DNA of 55,797 nt from Nocardioidaceae bacterium (GTDB lineage: Bacteria; Actinomycetota; Actinomycetes; Propionibacteriales; Nocardioidaceae): positions 141,434 to 197,230 of the forward strand of contig JAUJOO010000002.1 of the NCBI GenBank assembly GCA_030447585.1. Reading direction: 5' to 3'. Positions 55,081 through 55,797 of the stretch are shown here, in pieces (within the stretch, counting starts at the first letter, position 1; every line of letters begins with the position of its first letter). The position numbers and the translations under genes are program-made. Under the pieces are notes generated by a model. That model saw only the letters and a list, made by a program, of their open reading frames with translations, searched no databases and had not been told where the DNA came from.

Positions 55081-55797
55081 TCAGCGCAGACAGTTCGCCG
55101 TGCCGGAGTCGAGCAAGGTGCCACCTACCGTGCGGTACCGCCAGGTGTAGCCCTCGTCCCTGAGCGTCAAGAACAAGACCCCAGCGCTGCGGTTGTAGCG
55201 GAAGCGCGATCCGGGCTCAATCGTCTCGAATGAGTACAGGGTCTTGCCTCCGGTGCCGACCACGAACGAGCGCAGGCCGTTGGCCGCGACCGCGCCGGAG
55301 TTGTGCTTCGGAGCGAAGCGCTCGTAGTCGTGGTCGTGCCCGGCGAGCACAAGATCGGCCTGGTGTTTGTCAAGAGCCGGCCAGAACCTGGCCGCCCAGA
55401 CGCTGTTGCCGTGCGGGCCGGAAGAGAAGCGGGGGTGGTGCATGGCAGCCAACGAGCAGCGCCGCGGATGAGCGACGAGGTCCTCCTTGAGCCACTGCAC
55501 CTGCGCATCGCAGTCGACCTGATCGCAGTTGGAGTTGAGCACATATATCCGCCAGGCGCCGATGTTCGAGGCGTACCAGGCGCGCGGACCCGGGACACGT
55601 TCGCCGAAGTACGAGAAGAAGCCTTGAGCACCTGGCGTGCGGTACTCGTGGTTCCCGACGACGGGGAAAGTCCGCTGTTTGAACGCGCCCCAGGTGGGGT
55701 CGTAGGACTGTAGGTAATCGGCGTAGGCACCTGTCTCGTACTGCGTGTCCCCCAGCGCCAGCACCCCGTCGACCGAGCGCGATGAGATCAGCCGGGC
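55081..55797 (-). CDS. Metallophosphoesterase (5' partial)
   Basis: The frame is open to the end of the window, so the N-terminus is missing. About 238 residues are visible. Calcineurin-like metal motifs: LALGDTQYETG, VVGNHEY, MHHPRFSSG and LAGHDHDYERF. The sequence resembles secreted purple-acid-phosphatase-like alkaline phosphatases (YDPTWGAFKQRTFPVVGNHE, YASNIGAWRIYVLNSNC, with a likely disulfide in NCDQVDCD). A signal peptide, if present, lies outside the window. It ends close to the RecQ gene on the same strand. Confidence 0.9.
   Translation of the reverse strand, partial: ARLISSRSVDGVLALGDTQYETGAYADYLQSYDPTWGAFKQRTFPVVGNHEYRTPGAQGFFSYFGERVPGPRAWYASNIGAWRIYVLNSNCDQVDCDAQVQWLKEDLVAHPRRCSLAAMHHPRFSSGPHGNSVWAARFWPALDKHQADLVLAGHDHDYERFAPKHNSGAVAANGLRSFVVGTGGKTLYSFETIEPGSRFRYNRSAGVLFLTLRDEGYTWRYRTVGGTLLDSGTANCLR

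Overview
The window is high-GC DNA with many GTG starts and tightly overlapping ATGA/GTGA gene junctions. It comes from an actinobacterium. The clpS-to-rdgB gene order, the mec-cysO-cysM sulfur-carrier cluster, the DprE1/DprE2/UbiA decaprenyl-phosphoryl-arabinose set and a CbiMNQO metal transporter with a Nur-type operator all fit Actinomycetia. A Propionibacteriales/Nocardioidaceae-like host is an inference from overall protein flavour, not proven.

Layout. (1) 1-4108: a carbohydrate ABC importer (binding protein cut by the window edge, two permeases) with its ATPase encoded convergently. (2) 4129-12521: a long stretch in which nearly every recognisable gene is broken by indels: an HsdM fragment, a patchwork copy of the neighbouring permease gene, an aminoglycoside-phosphotransferase-like kinase, DUF1059, a SigJ-type sigma factor, DUF1801, a membrane protein, a second sigma factor, a PASTA-like protein, an alpha/beta hydrolase and a proline-rich protein. 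One small gene (10589-10906) is intact. This is either a gene graveyard or a locally poor assembly. (3) 12662-16397: AIM24 protein, secreted subtilase, PLP decarboxylase. (4) 16510-21301: dprE2, dprE1, a UbiA prenyltransferase and an AftB-like GT-C enzyme, a compact arabinose-donor and arabinosyl-transfer operon. (5) 21415-25453: an EAL-domain remnant, a coiled-coil membrane protein, and a MarR repressor divergent from an MFS exporter plus aminopeptidase P operon, with a clear palindromic operator between them. (6) 25491-28845: GroES-like protein, DUF3618 protein and a CbiMNQO transporter with a predicted Nur box, so probably nickel. (7) 28932-29005: a tRNA with anticodon UAG and a short variable arm.

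(8) 29149-40943 is housekeeping DNA syntenic with M. tuberculosis Rv1330c-Rv1341: rdgB, rph, an Rv1339-like MBL phosphodiesterase, murI, then prs and an AbiEi-like gene, cysM, cysO, mec, an amidase, DUF2017, clpS, and divergent pncB with pncA. (9) 41035-44969: DUF1697, a GlcD-like FAD oxidase, and a solute:sodium symporter with its DUF3311 partner. (10) 45136-48758: HPPD with a terminator, a divergent Lrp-type regulator, an MFS exporter and DUF3039. (11) 48802-55797: YqgE, an ACT-domain malic enzyme, a membrane GGDEF-EAL protein, a RecQ-type helicase and a metallophosphoesterase cut by the window end.

Genes that clearly work together are the sugar importer, the DPA operon, the MarR/MFS/PepP unit, the Cbi/Nik transporter, the CysM-CysO-Mec cysteine pathway, ClpS proteolysis, and NAD salvage (PncB and PncA). 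No rRNA, CRISPR array, transposase or phage gene was recognised.
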